From contig NZ_CP019285.1 of NCBI RefSeq assembly GCF_000226975.2, positions 558,001-622,000 on the forward strand: a stretch of 64,000 nt of DNA. Reading direction: 5' to 3'. Source of the DNA: Halobiforma lacisalsi AJ5. GTDB lineage: Archaea > Halobacteriota > Halobacteria > Halobacteriales > Natrialbaceae. Both the position numbers and the translations under genes were made by a program. The number at the start of each line of letters is the position of its first letter. The first letter of the stretch is position 1. Below, piece by piece: positions 8,003-16,627 of this stretch. The notes beneath the pieces are model-generated. The model saw only the letters and a list, made by a program, of their open reading frames with translations, searched no databases and was not told the origin of the DNA.

Positions 8003-8890
8003 TCAGTCGATCGAGATTCCGCATTCCGCGAAGAACTCGTGGGCGTTCTCCCAGAGGATTTTCCGCTGAACCTCCTCGTCGAAGTCGAGTTCGGCGAACT
8101 GCTCGAGCCATGGTCCGGGCTCGAGCATCGGGTAGTCGGTGCCGAACATGACCGTGTCCGACAGCAGCGTCTTCGCGTAGTGAAGCACCTGATCGTCGAT
8201 GTAGCGGGGCATCCACCCCGATAGGTCCATGTAGACGTTGCCCTTCTGCTGGCAGATGGCGAGTTGTTCCTTCTCCCAGGGGTAGGCGGGGTGGGCGATG
8301 AGAATCCGCAACTCGGGGTGGTTCGCCGCCACGTCGTCGATCAGCATCGGGTTGCCGTACTTGATCTTCAGGCCGCGACCGCCGGGCGAACACGCCCCGA
8401 GCGTCGAGTTGCCGCCGTGGAAGACGACGGGGACGCCCAGATCCTCGATGGTCGACCACAGGTTCTCGTGTTCCGGATCGGAGGGGTCGAACCCCTGAGC
8501 GATCTGCTGGAACTTGAACCCGGAGAGGTCCAGATCCTCGACGCAGCGGATCGCCTCCTCGACGCAGTCGTCCTTGAGCGGGTCGACGGAGCCGAACCCG
8601 ATGAAGAAGTCGTCGTACTCGTCGCGTACCTCGGCGACGTAGTCGTTCGGGACGGGCGGGTTCCCGGTGTTCGTCTCGGCGTCCCACCCGAGCAGGACGG
8701 CCCGGTCGACCCCCGCGGCGCGGTACTCCTCGAGCATGTTCTCGTAGGTGTCGGTCTCGAGTTCCGTGCCGAATCTGTCGGCGGCGTCGCGCATCATCTG
8801 CCCGCCGGCGTCGTGGAGGAACTCGCTGGTCGGCTGGTGAGCGTGCATGTCGATGGCCCGCGGCTCCTCGAGCACTGAAGGCGAACCCAT
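8003..8890 (-). CDS. Amidohydrolase family 2 protein (ACMSD-like)
   Basis: A 295-residue metal-dependent hydrolase/decarboxylase with the HxH motif at residues 16-18 (AIDMHAHQP), the strand motifs VVFHGGNSTLG and LRILIAHPAYPW, and the C-terminal catalytic Asp in MFGTDYPMLEPGPW. This pattern is the amidohydrolase_2 group that includes ACMSD, gamma-resorcylate decarboxylase and oxalomesaconate hydratase, all acting in ring-cleavage pathways. Promoter: reverse-strand ATACATATATC about 25 bases before the ATG. The substrate is unknown, but the context supports a role in catabolism of an aromatic or other cyclic acid. Confidence 0.87.
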   Translation of the reverse strand: MGSPSVLEEPRAIDMHAHQPTSEFLHDAGGQMMRDAADRFGTELETDTYENMLEEYRAAGVDRAVLLGWDAETNTGNPPVPNDYVAEVRDEYDDFFIGFGSVDPLKDDCVEEAIRCVEDLDLSGFKFQQIAQGFDPSDPEHENLWSTIEDLGVPVVFHGGNSTLGACSPGGRGLKIKYGNPMLIDDVAANHPELRILIAHPAYPWEKEQLAICQQKGNVYMDLSGWMPRYIDDQVLHYAKTLLSDTVMFGTDYPMLEPGPWLEQFAELDFDEEVQRKILWENAHEFFAECGISID

Positions 8891-9377
8891 GGGCCGGGTT
8901 ACGGTACGCTGATATATGTATGTTCACTGCTCGCACGGGACTGGGAGTCGGGAGTATGAAGTCGATTTCCACCTTACTAAGTATCGAAGTCCGAACTTTT
9001 GTTCGTATATTACGGAATCTAGTTATGAGGCCGGAGTTGAGATTCGCTATGATGATCGGTTCGTGAATCCGGATATCGGCCCTTCTGTGGCCTATTGAGC
9101 CATTTTCTGTTCCGACGGTTCGAACAACACTGATTGATATCATATTGGCCAAATTCGGCATCTAAGCCCCACCAAAATCGTTTTATTGTATTTATCGGAT
9201 CATGGCTTCTCCGCTGCGGTAGATTTGTACCTGAATGAATAGTAGTATTCGAATCCGATACTTACTACAGCGGTCCGCCGAGACTATCCGACATGCTACC
9301 AGTCGAACTGGTGCGAAACGCTCGAGCCCCCAGCTACCGACCTCGAAAGCACTGGAGCGCCAATGCGCCGAAAAGTA
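8891..9377. other. AT-rich intergenic stretch with a CGAAC-TTTT-GTTCG palindrome
   Basis: This 487-base stretch upstream of the amidohydrolase is visibly more AT-rich than its neighbours. It holds the perfect palindrome CGAACTTTTGTTCG at about 8993-9006, upstream of the amidohydrolase promoter, which could be a regulator site or a hairpin. A 60-codon frame on the plus strand (8916-9098) has no recognisable features. No supported gene is seen. Confidence 0.5.
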
Positions 9378-9773
9378 CTATCTGCGGCCGGTCGACTCGC
9401 TCCTCTCCCCGTCTCGAGGGTCACGTCCGCGGGCGTCGACCCCGTCCTGTCCCTGCTCCCGCTCTTCCGTCATCTCGTCTTCCGGCGACAACCGATCGTC
9501 TCCGCGGGAGCGAAGGGGGGCGTCGTCGGCTCGCGAGGGATGGATGTTGAAGTTCTTCCCCCGGTAGGGATCGGTCTCCGGATCGTAGGACAGCTCGCTG
9601 CGCTCGAAGAGGTAAATGAAAAAGCCGAACAGCGGGATCAGAAAGGTGATCGCGGCCCACTTCGCCTGCGGCTCGAGGCCGACTCTCCCGGCGTCGTAGT
9701 AGGTGAACGCCGTCAGGCCGAGGTGCCAGGCGGCCGGGATCCCGACGATGACGGCCAACAGGAGCCTGCTCAT
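9378..9773 (-). CDS. Small membrane protein, PLDc_N-like
   Basis: A 131-residue protein starting MSRLLLAVIVGIPAAWHLGL. It has two hydrophobic segments (about residues 4-24 and 37-54: AAITFLIPLFGFFIYLFERS), then a hydrophilic, charged tail of about 75 residues. The W-A-A-I-T-F-L-I-P-L-F-G pattern resembles the phospholipase-D-nuclease N-terminal membrane domain found in many small haloarchaeal proteins. Function unknown. An upstream in-frame start adding 13 Arg/Ser-rich residues is less likely because the hydrophobic segment would then be buried. Confidence 0.7.
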   Translation of the reverse strand: MSRLLLAVIVGIPAAWHLGLTAFTYYDAGRVGLEPQAKWAAITFLIPLFGFFIYLFERSELSYDPETDPYRGKNFNIHPSRADDAPLRSRGDDRLSPEDEMTEEREQGQDGVDARGRDPRDGERSESTGRR

Positions 9774-9848
9774 ACGCCCGCTACGGCTCGAGGGTACTAA
9801 ACGACCGGCCAAACTGCGGGTGGTGGACCGCGAGTCGGGATCGACAGG

Positions 9849-9988
9849 CCCGGAACGGCCGTCTCAGTTGGCCCCGAACTCGATCGCCGCATCCTGACGC
9901 GACCACCTTTTGTCTCGGCCGATCCGCTCGCTCTGCTCACTCCGGCCGCTTCGCTCGCGAGCGGCCTCGCAAAACCTGGACCAAAAAG
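9849..9988. repeat. Diverged copy of the thiolase 3' end plus hairpin element
   Basis: Bases 9849-9896 repeat, with about nine mismatches, the last codons, stop and downstream flank of the thiolase gene at 9989-10036; the copy still reads AAIEF...AN-stop. Between the copies lies a hairpin-bearing segment: CCACCTTTTG at 9903-9912 is nearly complementary to CAAAACCTGG at 9970-9979, and GGCCGCT/AGCGGCC at about 9944-9966 encloses a CGCTCGCGAGCG core. The layout matches the repeats beside the tRNA genes in this window. Confidence 0.75.
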
Positions 9989-10003
9989 CCCAGAACGGTC
10001 GCC

Positions 10004-11140
10004 TCAGTTGACTTCGAACTCGATCGCCGCACCCTGGCCGAAGCCGACACACAGCGTCGCCAGGCCGAGGCCGCCGCCGCGCTTCTGAAGCTCGTGGATC
10101 AGCGTGACGGGGAGGCGCGCGCCGGACGCGCCGAGCGGGTGGCCGATCGCGATCGCACCGCCGTTGACGTTGAAGATTTCGGGATCGATACCGAGTTCGT
10201 CACGGGAGTAGATCGACTGGCTCGCGAAGGCCTCGTTCAGTTCGACGAGGTCGTACTCGTCGATGTCGCGACCGTTACGCTCGAGCAGGCCACGCGTCGC
10301 GGGCACCGGACCGGTCCCCATGATCGTCGGGTCGACGCCGGCGACGTTGTTCATGCCGACCTCGGCGAGGATCTCGAGGTCGTGCTCCTCGGCGAAGGCC
10401 TCGCTGGTGACCAGCAGGGCGGACGCGCCGTCGGAGATCTGGGAGGCGTTGCCGGGCGTGACGGTGCCGTCGGATTTGAAGACGGTCGGGAGTTCGGCGA
10501 GTTTCTCGGGGGTCGTGCCGGGGCGGATGCCCTCGTCCTCGGAGACGGTGCCGTCGTCGGTCTCGATCGGGACGATCTCGTCGTCGAAGCGTCCTTCCTC
10601 GGTCGCTTCGGTGGCGCGTTGCTGGCTCCGGGCGGCGTACTCGTCCTGCTGCTCGCGGCTGATGTCGAACTCCTCGGCGACGTTCTCGGCGGTCATCCCC
10701 ATCTGGAGTTCGCCCATGTTGTACAGTTCGGCCATCCGGGGGTGGACGTTGTGGGTGTTCTCCCCCATCGAAACGCGGCTCATGTTCTCGACGCCGCCGG
10801 CGATGATGGCGTCGCGGTTGCCGGCCGCGATGGCGTCGGCCGCGGAGATGACCGCCTGCATCGAGGAGGCACACCAGCGGTTGATCGTCGTCGCGGGGAC
10901 GCTCTCGCCGAGTTCCGAGAGGAGCGAAATGACCCGCGCCACGTTGTTGCCCTGCTCGCCGCGCTGCTGGGCACAGCCCCACATCAGGTCGTCGATTTCC
11001 TCACCGGAGAGGCCGGTCTCGGCGAGGATTTCGTCGATCAGCGGCACCGAAAGGTCCTCGCTGCGGACGTCCGCGAACGCGCCGTCTTCTTTGCCCTGTG
11101 GGGTTCGAACCGCCTTCGCGACGACTGGCGTCTGTGTCAT
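10004..11140 (-). CDS. Thiolase family protein (acetyl-CoA C-acyltransferase)
   Basis: A 378-residue classical thiolase. The acyl-accepting cysteine is residue 90 in [10 protein letters not shown]; the C-terminal motifs [12 protein letters not shown] and [13 protein letters not shown] supply the catalytic His and the second Cys. It interconverts 3-ketoacyl-CoA plus CoA with acetyl-CoA plus shortened acyl-CoA. Reverse-strand AATTTAAG about 27 bases before the ATG fits a TATA box. It is slightly shorter than the usual 390-400 residues. Its 3' end has been partly duplicated downstream (9849-9896). Confidence 0.93.
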   Translation of the reverse strand: MTQTPVVAKAVRTPQGKEDGAFADVRSEDLSVPLIDEILAETGLSGEEIDDLMWGCAQQRGEQGNNVARVISLLSELGESVPATTINRWCASSMQAVISAADAIAAGNRDAIIAGGVENMSRVSMGENTHNVHPRMAELYNMGELQMGMTAENVAEEFDISREQQDEYAARSQQRATEATEEGRFDDEIVPIETDDGTVSEDEGIRPGTTPEKLAELPTVFKSDGTVTPGNASQISDGASALLVTSEAFAEEHDLEILAEVGMNNVAGVDPTIMGTGPVPATRGLLERNGRDIDEYDLVELNEAFASQSIYSRDELGIDPEIFNVNGGAIAIGHPLGASGARLPVTLIHELQKRGGGLGLATLCVGFGQGAAIEFEVN

Positions 11141-11290
11141 ATACTACCGAACATCCTTCACGGACTTAAATTCGGTCGAACTCGAGGTGATGCGCCGAGA
11201 GTTTACGGCCAACCCCACGCCTTGGGGTTGCCTGAAACGCGCGTTTCACCTTGCGCTACCGTATTAGTTCGACGTATCGTCCACGAAGAT

Positions 11291-13240
11291 ATGAGCGACA
11301 GAACGACGCTGATCGCTATCGCCTTCGCGGCGCTGCTCGTGGGGTCGGTCGTCGGTGCCGGCCTCGCGGGGCTGGCCGCCGACGCGAACGCCGCCGACTC
11401 GACGACAGCCGGACCGCTCGGCGACTCGAGCGAGGCGGAACTGACGACGTTCGCGTCCGAATCGGAGTTCGAGGAGTACTTCCGGCAGGACCGATCGCGG
11501 GCCGTCACGCTCGGCGGCCCGCCGGTCGTCCGCGGGAGCGACGACGTAGCCGACGACGTCGAAGTCGAAGAGGACGCGGCCGCCGGTGGCGCGCCCGACG
11601 ACGCCGCCGACGAGGCGTACACGACCTGGACCGACGGGGCGACAGACGACCGCCGCCACTCCGAAACGAACGTCCAGGAGGAAGCGCTCGACGAACCGGA
11701 CGTCCTGAAGACCGACGGGCAGTCGGTCTACTACGCCGACTACCGGTACACCTCGCGCTGGAGCGAGACGAGCGTCGTCGACGTCAGCAATCCCGCCGAC
11801 CCCGAACCGGTCGCATCGATCCCGCTGTCCGGTGAACTGCTGCTCGTCGAGGATACGCTCGTCGTTCTCGGCGACGACGCGGCCGCCGGCTACGACGTGA
11901 GCGATCCGGCCGACCCGGAACAGGAGTGGCGCGAAGACCTCGGCGCGGAGATCGAGACGGCGCGGCTCTACGACGGCGACCTCTACCTCGTGCTCGTCGA
12001 TCGTCCGGGTAGCGATCCGTGTCCGATCGAACCCTACGGCGACCGCGCCGTCGAGTGTACCGACGTCGTTCGCCCCGACGCGCCTGCTGACGCCGACGCG
12101 GTCTACACCGCTGCCCGGGTCGATCCCGAGACGGGAAGCCTCGAGAGCCAGGAGAGCGTCGTCGGCTCCCGCGGGCTGTCGGCGACCTACGTCTCCGAGA
12201 ACGCGATCTACCTCTCCTATACCCGCACGACCTCCCAGTACGAACTGCTGCAGTCGTACGTGACGAGCGAGAACGGCTCCGCGCTGGTCGACGCCGAGAC
12301 CCGGGAGCGGGCGGCCGCGCTCGAGGACCTCGACATCTCCGAGCGCGCGAAGGAGATCGAGATGCGCGAGATCATCGACGACTGGTTCGACCGGATGGAC
12401 GAGACGGAACGGGAGAAACTCCAGCGCGAGTTCGACGACGGCCTCGAAGCCCACGTCGAGGCCCACCATCGGGAACTGACGACGACGGGCATCGTCCGCA
12501 TCGGGATCGACGGCGACCTGCGCGCCGAGGAACACGGCGAGGTGCCGGGGACGCCGCTGAACCAGTTCTCGATGGACGAACACGAGGACCACGTCCGTAT
12601 CGCGACCACTATCCCGCGCAGCCACGGCGTCGACTCCGAGAACGACGTCTACGTCCTCGACTCGGATCTCGAGATCACGGGCGAAGTGACCGGTCTGGGC
12701 GTCGACGAGCGGATCTACTCCGTGCGCTTCGAGGGGGACGAGGGCCACGTCGTTACTTTCCGAGAGATCGACCCGTTCTACACGCTCGATCTCTCGGATC
12801 CGACCGATCCCGTCGTCGAGGGTGAACTCAAACTGCCGGGCTTCTCGGAGTACCTCCACCCGCTCTCCGACGACCTCGTGCTCGGCGTCGGCCAGGAGGA
12901 CCGCCAGCCGAAGGTGACGCTGTTCGACGTCAGCGACCGCGAAGATCCGGTCGAACTCGACTCGGAGATTCTGGAGGACGAACGCTACAGCGACGTGAGT
13001 CGAACGCACACCGCCTTCCTGCAGGACGAGGCCCACGACGTCTTCTTCGTCCCGGGAAGCGACGACAGCTACGTGTTCGGCTACGACGGCGGCGAACTCG
13101 AGGAGGTCGCCCGCGTCGACGTCGGCGGCCACGGGGCCCGGGCGATGTACGTCGACGACTACCTCTACGTCTTCGGCGAGGACGAGGTCGTCGTCCTCGA
13201 CGAACGGACCTGGGAGGAACACCGACGGCTCGAGCTCTAA
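11291..13240 (+). CDS. Secreted beta-propeller domain protein
   Basis: A 649-residue protein with an N-terminal signal/anchor (LIAIAFAALLVGSVVGAGLA at about residues 7-26) followed by an Ala/Asp-rich linker. The body shows repeated propeller strands such as DVSNPADPEPVASI, DVSDPADPEQEW, DLSDPTDPVVEGEL and DVSDREDPVEL, matching the Beta_propel family of secreted archaeal and bacterial proteins. The function of that family is not established; a cell-surface binding or scaffold role is likely. The ATG at 11291 is chosen because it directly precedes the signal peptide; much longer upstream reading is antisense to the thiolase. Confidence 0.85.
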   Translation: MSDRTTLIAIAFAALLVGSVVGAGLAGLAADANAADSTTAGPLGDSSEAELTTFASESEFEEYFRQDRSRAVTLGGPPVVRGSDDVADDVEVEEDAAAGGAPDDAADEAYTTWTDGATDDRRHSETNVQEEALDEPDVLKTDGQSVYYADYRYTSRWSETSVVDVSNPADPEPVASIPLSGELLLVEDTLVVLGDDAAAGYDVSDPADPEQEWREDLGAEIETARLYDGDLYLVLVDRPGSDPCPIEPYGDRAVECTDVVRPDAPADADAVYTAARVDPETGSLESQESVVGSRGLSATYVSENAIYLSYTRTTSQYELLQSYVTSENGSALVDAETRERAAALEDLDISERAKEIEMREIIDDWFDRMDETEREKLQREFDDGLEAHVEAHHRELTTTGIVRIGIDGDLRAEEHGEVPGTPLNQFSMDEHEDHVRIATTIPRSHGVDSENDVYVLDSDLEITGEVTGLGVDERIYSVRFEGDEGHVVTFREIDPFYTLDLSDPTDPVVEGELKLPGFSEYLHPLSDDLVLGVGQEDRQPKVTLFDVSDREDPVELDSEILEDERYSDVSRTHTAFLQDEAHDVFFVPGSDDSYVFGYDGGELEEVARVDVGGHGARAMYVDDYLYVFGEDEVVVLDERTWEEHRRLEL

Positions 13241-13702
13241 CACGGACGACTATCCGTCGTTTCCGGTGCAATTGCGGGGCGGTCGTGGTTGGACCTGATG
13301 CGTCATCGAGCGACGATCAGTAGAGATGCGGACTGACACGGGTTTTATATCATCTATCGAGGGTGTCGGTAGAGCAGTAATGAATACACAGCGCAAATGC
13401 TGTGCGAGATCCAATTCAATTTGTAGCGGTAGTGAGCGGGATCAAGCGCACGCTCGGCGACGCGATACGTGCGCGAAGCTGGTACTGAGAGTGCCGTGAA
13501 ATCGTTCTAATATCTGCCGTTTATAATATCAAGCGTGTCGTGAGCTAGCCAAATCCAACTCCATATGGCGATTCACCACAGACAAAGAATTCAATCTTTG
13601 ACGATCTGTTCACGATATGTTGAAATTATCAATTGGTGATGGTTTTTGTAGCATGAACAATGTTGTGCGAGAAATGGCTTAAGGTGGGATTAGTGCAAAG
13701 GT
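13241..13702. other. AT-rich intergenic stretch, no gene seen
   Basis: About 460 bases downstream of the propeller gene. It starts GC-rich and becomes AT-rich after about 13340, marking the left edge of a compositionally foreign segment. TATA-like stretches occur (TTTTATATC near 13350, TTTATAATATC near 13520) but no convincing reading frame follows them. Confidence 0.5.
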
Positions 13703-13846
13703 ATGCTTGTAGGCATGATAACCCCTGAGACACCCGGAAAGGATGAACTCGGTAGCGAAGAGCTGCTACGAACGATTTGTTCAGTTAATAGTACTGAGAA
13801 TGTGATTATTGTGGGAGAAAGTTCCGATCCCGAAACCGAATCGTAG
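13703..13846 (+). CDS. Possible small protein, 47 residues
   Basis: A short frame with ATGs at 13703 and 13715 reads MLVGMITPETPGKDELGSEE and ends IIVGESSDPETES before TAG. The acidic composition and codon choice look protein-like, but there is no recognised family. It lies in the AT-rich segment and may be a remnant of a longer gene. Confidence 0.3.
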   Translation: MLVGMITPETPGKDELGSEELLRTICSVNSTENVIIVGESSDPETES

Positions 13847-13902
13847 TTCCCGATGACCTTTTACCCCTCCAACCACAATGGTTATAAACGAAACAAATAC
13901 AC

Positions 13903-14118
13903 ATGAATTATTTGAAACCTACAGGGATGGTAGTTTTCGGAATTATAGTTGTATATTTAGGATTTTCAATTGCTTACCCTAAATATTCATTTATAGATAG
14001 TACGCTGGGTGTTACTGGGATATCGATTGTCACTATATTGCTTATAACTGGACTTTTCATTATCATTAACGGATTCTTTTTAGGTATTGAATCAGCAATC
14101 AACTCTGGAGACGAATAA
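13903..14118 (+). CDS. Small two-helix membrane protein
   Basis: A 71-residue protein with two strongly hydrophobic segments (MVVFGIIVVYLGFSI at about 9-23; ISIVTILLITGLFIIINGFF at about 40-59) separated by a short polar loop, and an acidic C-terminus. GGTTATAAACG lies about 25 bases before the ATG, consistent with a leaderless promoter. Its codon use is AT-rich, unlike neighbouring housekeeping genes. No family recognised. Confidence 0.55.
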   Translation: MNYLKPTGMVVFGIIVVYLGFSIAYPKYSFIDSTLGVTGISIVTILLITGLFIIINGFFLGIESAINSGDE

Positions 14119-14216
14119 TCTGATTAAAATAATCACCGAGAATTGGGATTTTTGCTGAGAATTAAGGGAATAGAGTTTTCAAAGAGGGAAAAACAAATGA
14201 AAGTGTATGCTATCTT

Positions 14217-15101
14217 TTACTCATCTAGATCCCATCGGCGGATGTTTTCCGAGAGCGTCTCTGAATTAGGCCAGTCACCGGCTCCTTCAGAAAATGCACA
14301 GGTGAGAGATACATCACAGATAGTAGTATTGTCAGGGTCTGTTATAAATACAGCAGGGTTCCCTAGTTTTTGCACCGTGTCTTCGTCTGCTCCTTCGATC
14401 TCATAAAGGGTCTTGATCGGGCCGTCATCTGCGAAGTTTGTTTCGTCGTACTGAGCACTTACATCTGTTGAACTAGGAGAGATAGTGACCTCTCCGTAAG
14501 GTCCTCCAGCGTCTGCACCAAAGGAAATCTCATCTACACTAACATTACCAATATACGTTGTGTTGTCTTCGTCTGGCCCCCAATCCGTTATGGTGGGAAG
14601 ATCAGATGGTCCGTAAGGTGAAATCTCGCATTCCGTTTCGTAGCTGCTACCATCATAATTGCTGTTATCCATGTCGGATCCAGGTACCTGGGTACAGCCG
14701 ATTGTACAGCCATATTCCTGGTTTTCTTCGTTTGTCTCTCTTCCTCCATATAGGGCAAATTCACCATTGAACTTTCCATAGTAGTCAAAGGGGAAAGCAA
14801 TGCCCTCATCTTCGTCGCCAGATCCAACATCAGCTTCATCGACTGCGAAGAAAAGGGGATCTCCCCAACCGGGATCTGCGTCGACGACATCACCACTGTC
14901 GACCGTTACAATATTCTGTTCAAGTTCACTTAGAGCATCCCGAATATACCTCTGTCGCGCCTCTTCTGATGCATTAGATGGAATCCTAAACTTCCGCTCC
15001 CGTGGATACCCATTCTCAAATTGAAGAGAATATTCATATGACGGGTTCTGTGATACACTTAGCCGTATCGACAAACCGTTACAAGGTCCCACAAGTTTCA
15101 C
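14217..15101 (-). CDS. AT-rich hypothetical protein, possibly 5'-truncated
   Basis: About 294 residues when read from a GTG at 15101; a TTG at 15140 would add 13 residues. It is acidic and beta-rich in appearance, with cysteine-containing segments (YGCTIGCTQVPGSD; ETECEISPYGP; TTICDVSLTCAF) and no signal peptide or membrane helix. No family recognised. Composition changes from AT-rich to GC-rich right at its 5' end, next to the start of the divergent DUF5806-type gene at 15150, leaving no room for a normal promoter. This suggests that the original 5' end was lost when the AT-rich segment joined the host sequence. Confidence 0.55.
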   Translation of the reverse strand: MKLVGPCNGLSIRLSVSQNPSYEYSLQFENGYPRERKFRIPSNASEEARQRYIRDALSELEQNIVTVDSGDVVDADPGWGDPLFFAVDEADVGSGDEDEGIAFPFDYYGKFNGEFALYGGRETNEENQEYGCTIGCTQVPGSDMDNSNYDGSSYETECEISPYGPSDLPTITDWGPDEDNTTYIGNVSVDEISFGADAGGPYGEVTISPSSTDVSAQYDETNFADDGPIKTLYEIEGADEDTVQKLGNPAVFITDPDNTTICDVSLTCAFSEGAGDWPNSETLSENIRRWDLDE

Positions 15102-15149
15102 CCGCCGGGGAGGGGAATCCTTTTGCCGTCCGTTTGGCAATGGCCCTCC

Positions 15150-15833
15150 ATGGACGGGAACGAGACGACGGATCGGTCCAATGCCGACAACCCGGGACCG
15201 GTGGATGCCGACGACTCGGGCGACGTAGACGATGAGTCGGCAGCTACGAACCCGGACGCGACCGAATCGGCAACCGAGAGCAGCAATGATTCGATGCCCG
15301 GCGTACCGGACCCCGAACCGCAGGACGACGACGTGCCGGAAGACGTTCAGAAGTACGCCCGCTTCAAGAAGATGGACGGGGCACAGTACGACCGGGTCAA
15401 CGAGTTCCTCCGGGACCGCACGTACATCACGGCCCGTGAGTGGGCCATCGCCCGCCTCTGCTCGGACTTCCGGACCGAGACGGGCGTCGAGATGACCAAG
15501 ATCGGCGAGAACCTGCCCGAACTCGTCCCCTTCATGACCGACACCTACACCCCGCAGGCGGTCAACCAGGCGCGGGCCTCCTTCGAGGAGAAAGTCCGGA
15601 CGGCCGGCGCGACCTTCCTCTACGGCGCGATGTGTGACTTCTTCACCGCCGAGGAACTCGACGACGTCATGTACGAGTCGACCGAGGTCGCGAAGTTCCT
15701 GCTCGAGGTCGAGGGCGTCGACCTCTCGGTCGAGGAGGAACTCGAGGCCGAAGAGCGCATCTCGAGCGTGATGCGCGAGGTCCGTGAAGCGAGCGAGGAG
15801 TTGCGGGAGGAAGAAACAGAAGAGGAGAGCTAA
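15150..15833 (+). CDS. DUF5806-type conserved haloarchaeal protein
   Basis: A 227-residue protein: an acidic, low-complexity N-terminus of about 65 residues (DSGDVDDESAATNPDAT) and then a dense conserved core (VQKYARFKKMDGAQYDRVNE, ITAREWAIARLCSDFRTETG, ATFLYGAMCDFFTAEELDDV) with a charged coiled-coil-like end. I associate this core with DUF5806, a family restricted to haloarchaea, from memory. Function unknown; the core contains helix-turn-helix-like segments. The ATG at 15150 is chosen; an upstream in-frame start adds nine residues. Confidence 0.75.
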   Translation: MDGNETTDRSNADNPGPVDADDSGDVDDESAATNPDATESATESSNDSMPGVPDPEPQDDDVPEDVQKYARFKKMDGAQYDRVNEFLRDRTYITAREWAIARLCSDFRTETGVEMTKIGENLPELVPFMTDTYTPQAVNQARASFEEKVRTAGATFLYGAMCDFFTAEELDDVMYESTEVAKFLLEVEGVDLSVEEELEAEERISSVMREVREASEELREEETEEES

Positions 15834-15896
15834 CCGTCGCCCACCGGTCGACGCCAGTCGATCCTATTTCGGGCGAAACGGCCCCGAAAGAGGACG

Positions 15897-16520
15897 TCAC
15901 TCCTCGTTTCGCCAGCGTCGCACGTCCGCCTCCTCGAGGAACAGCGACGGATCCTCGTGGGAGAACGTGACCCACCGGTTTTCCTCGTCCGTATCCGCGC
16001 GGACGCGGAGCAGCAGTTCCTCGTCGACGAGTGCACGCTCGAGGACCGGCCGCGCCTCGCCGATCGAGTAGGCCAGCGGGAGACAGACCGCGGTCTCGCT
16101 CTCGCCGTCGCGTTCGACGACGATGACGAACCGGCGGTCCTCGAGGTCGGTTTCGTCGCTCGCGTCTCCCCCGGTCGACTCCGCCGGCCGGTAGTACACC
16201 TCCGCGTCGCCGAACGTCACGTCGTCGGCGTCGACCAGTCCCTCGAGCGGCTCGTACTCCTCGCGCGAGACCCGCGCCTCGAGGCCGGGTTGGGACTCGC
16301 CCCGCGGAGCGGAGTCGGTTCCTCCCTCGACGCCGTCGACGGCGGGGTGCGGTTCCGCCTCCGCGTTCGGCACCGGGTCCGCCGCGATCGGTTCGAGGAC
16401 GAGCGCGTCCCAGCCGTTCTCGCGGTAGCGGTCGGCGATGCCGATGGCGTCCGCCCGCAGTTCGTCCCAGCGCGGATCCGACGCGGCCCGGCCGCCGTCG
16501 GAGCCGTTCCGGTCCGTCAT
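15897..16520 (-). CDS. Conserved haloarchaeal protein of unknown function
   Basis: A 207-residue soluble acidic protein. It has a conserved N-terminal patch (DPRWDELRADAIGIADRYRE), a variable linker, and a C-terminal half with RRFVIVVERDGESETAVCLP and VTFSHEDPSLFLEEADVRRW. I recognise the pattern as a haloarchaeal DUF but cannot assign a function. Its start overlaps the stop of a tiny upstream frame as ATGA. Confidence 0.65.
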   Translation of the reverse strand: MTDRNGSDGGRAASDPRWDELRADAIGIADRYRENGWDALVLEPIAADPVPNAEAEPHPAVDGVEGGTDSAPRGESQPGLEARVSREEYEPLEGLVDADDVTFGDAEVYYRPAESTGGDASDETDLEDRRFVIVVERDGESETAVCLPLAYSIGEARPVLERALVDEELLLRVRADTDEENRWVTFSHEDPSLFLEEADVRRWRNEE

Positions 16521-16588
16521 CGCTCCCCCTCCAGCAGGTCGGCGGCGCTTCCTACGGGACTGTCGCCAGACTCCTCGCTCGCGTCCAT
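16517..16588 (-). CDS. Possible 23-residue small protein coupled to the downstream gene
   Basis: The reverse strand reads MDASEESGDSPVGSAADLLE-GER and stops in an ATGA overlap with the start of the 207-residue gene. The exact overlap is the same coupling used by real operon pairs in this window. It could be a genuine microprotein, a leader peptide, or chance. Confidence 0.3.
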   Translation of the reverse strand: MDASEESGDSPVGSAADLLEGER

Positions 16589-16627
16589 GTGTGAGCTAAC
16601 CACGGCGACCCTCGAAAACGTTGGTCC

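Noticed and set aside
8916..9098. A 60-codon plus-strand frame in the AT-rich stretch
   Set aside because: It overlaps the amidohydrolase promoter and has no signal, domain or start-site support.
10094..11290. A 399-codon in-frame extension in front of the beta-propeller gene
   Set aside because: It is antisense to the well-supported thiolase, and the propeller signal peptide starts at 11291.
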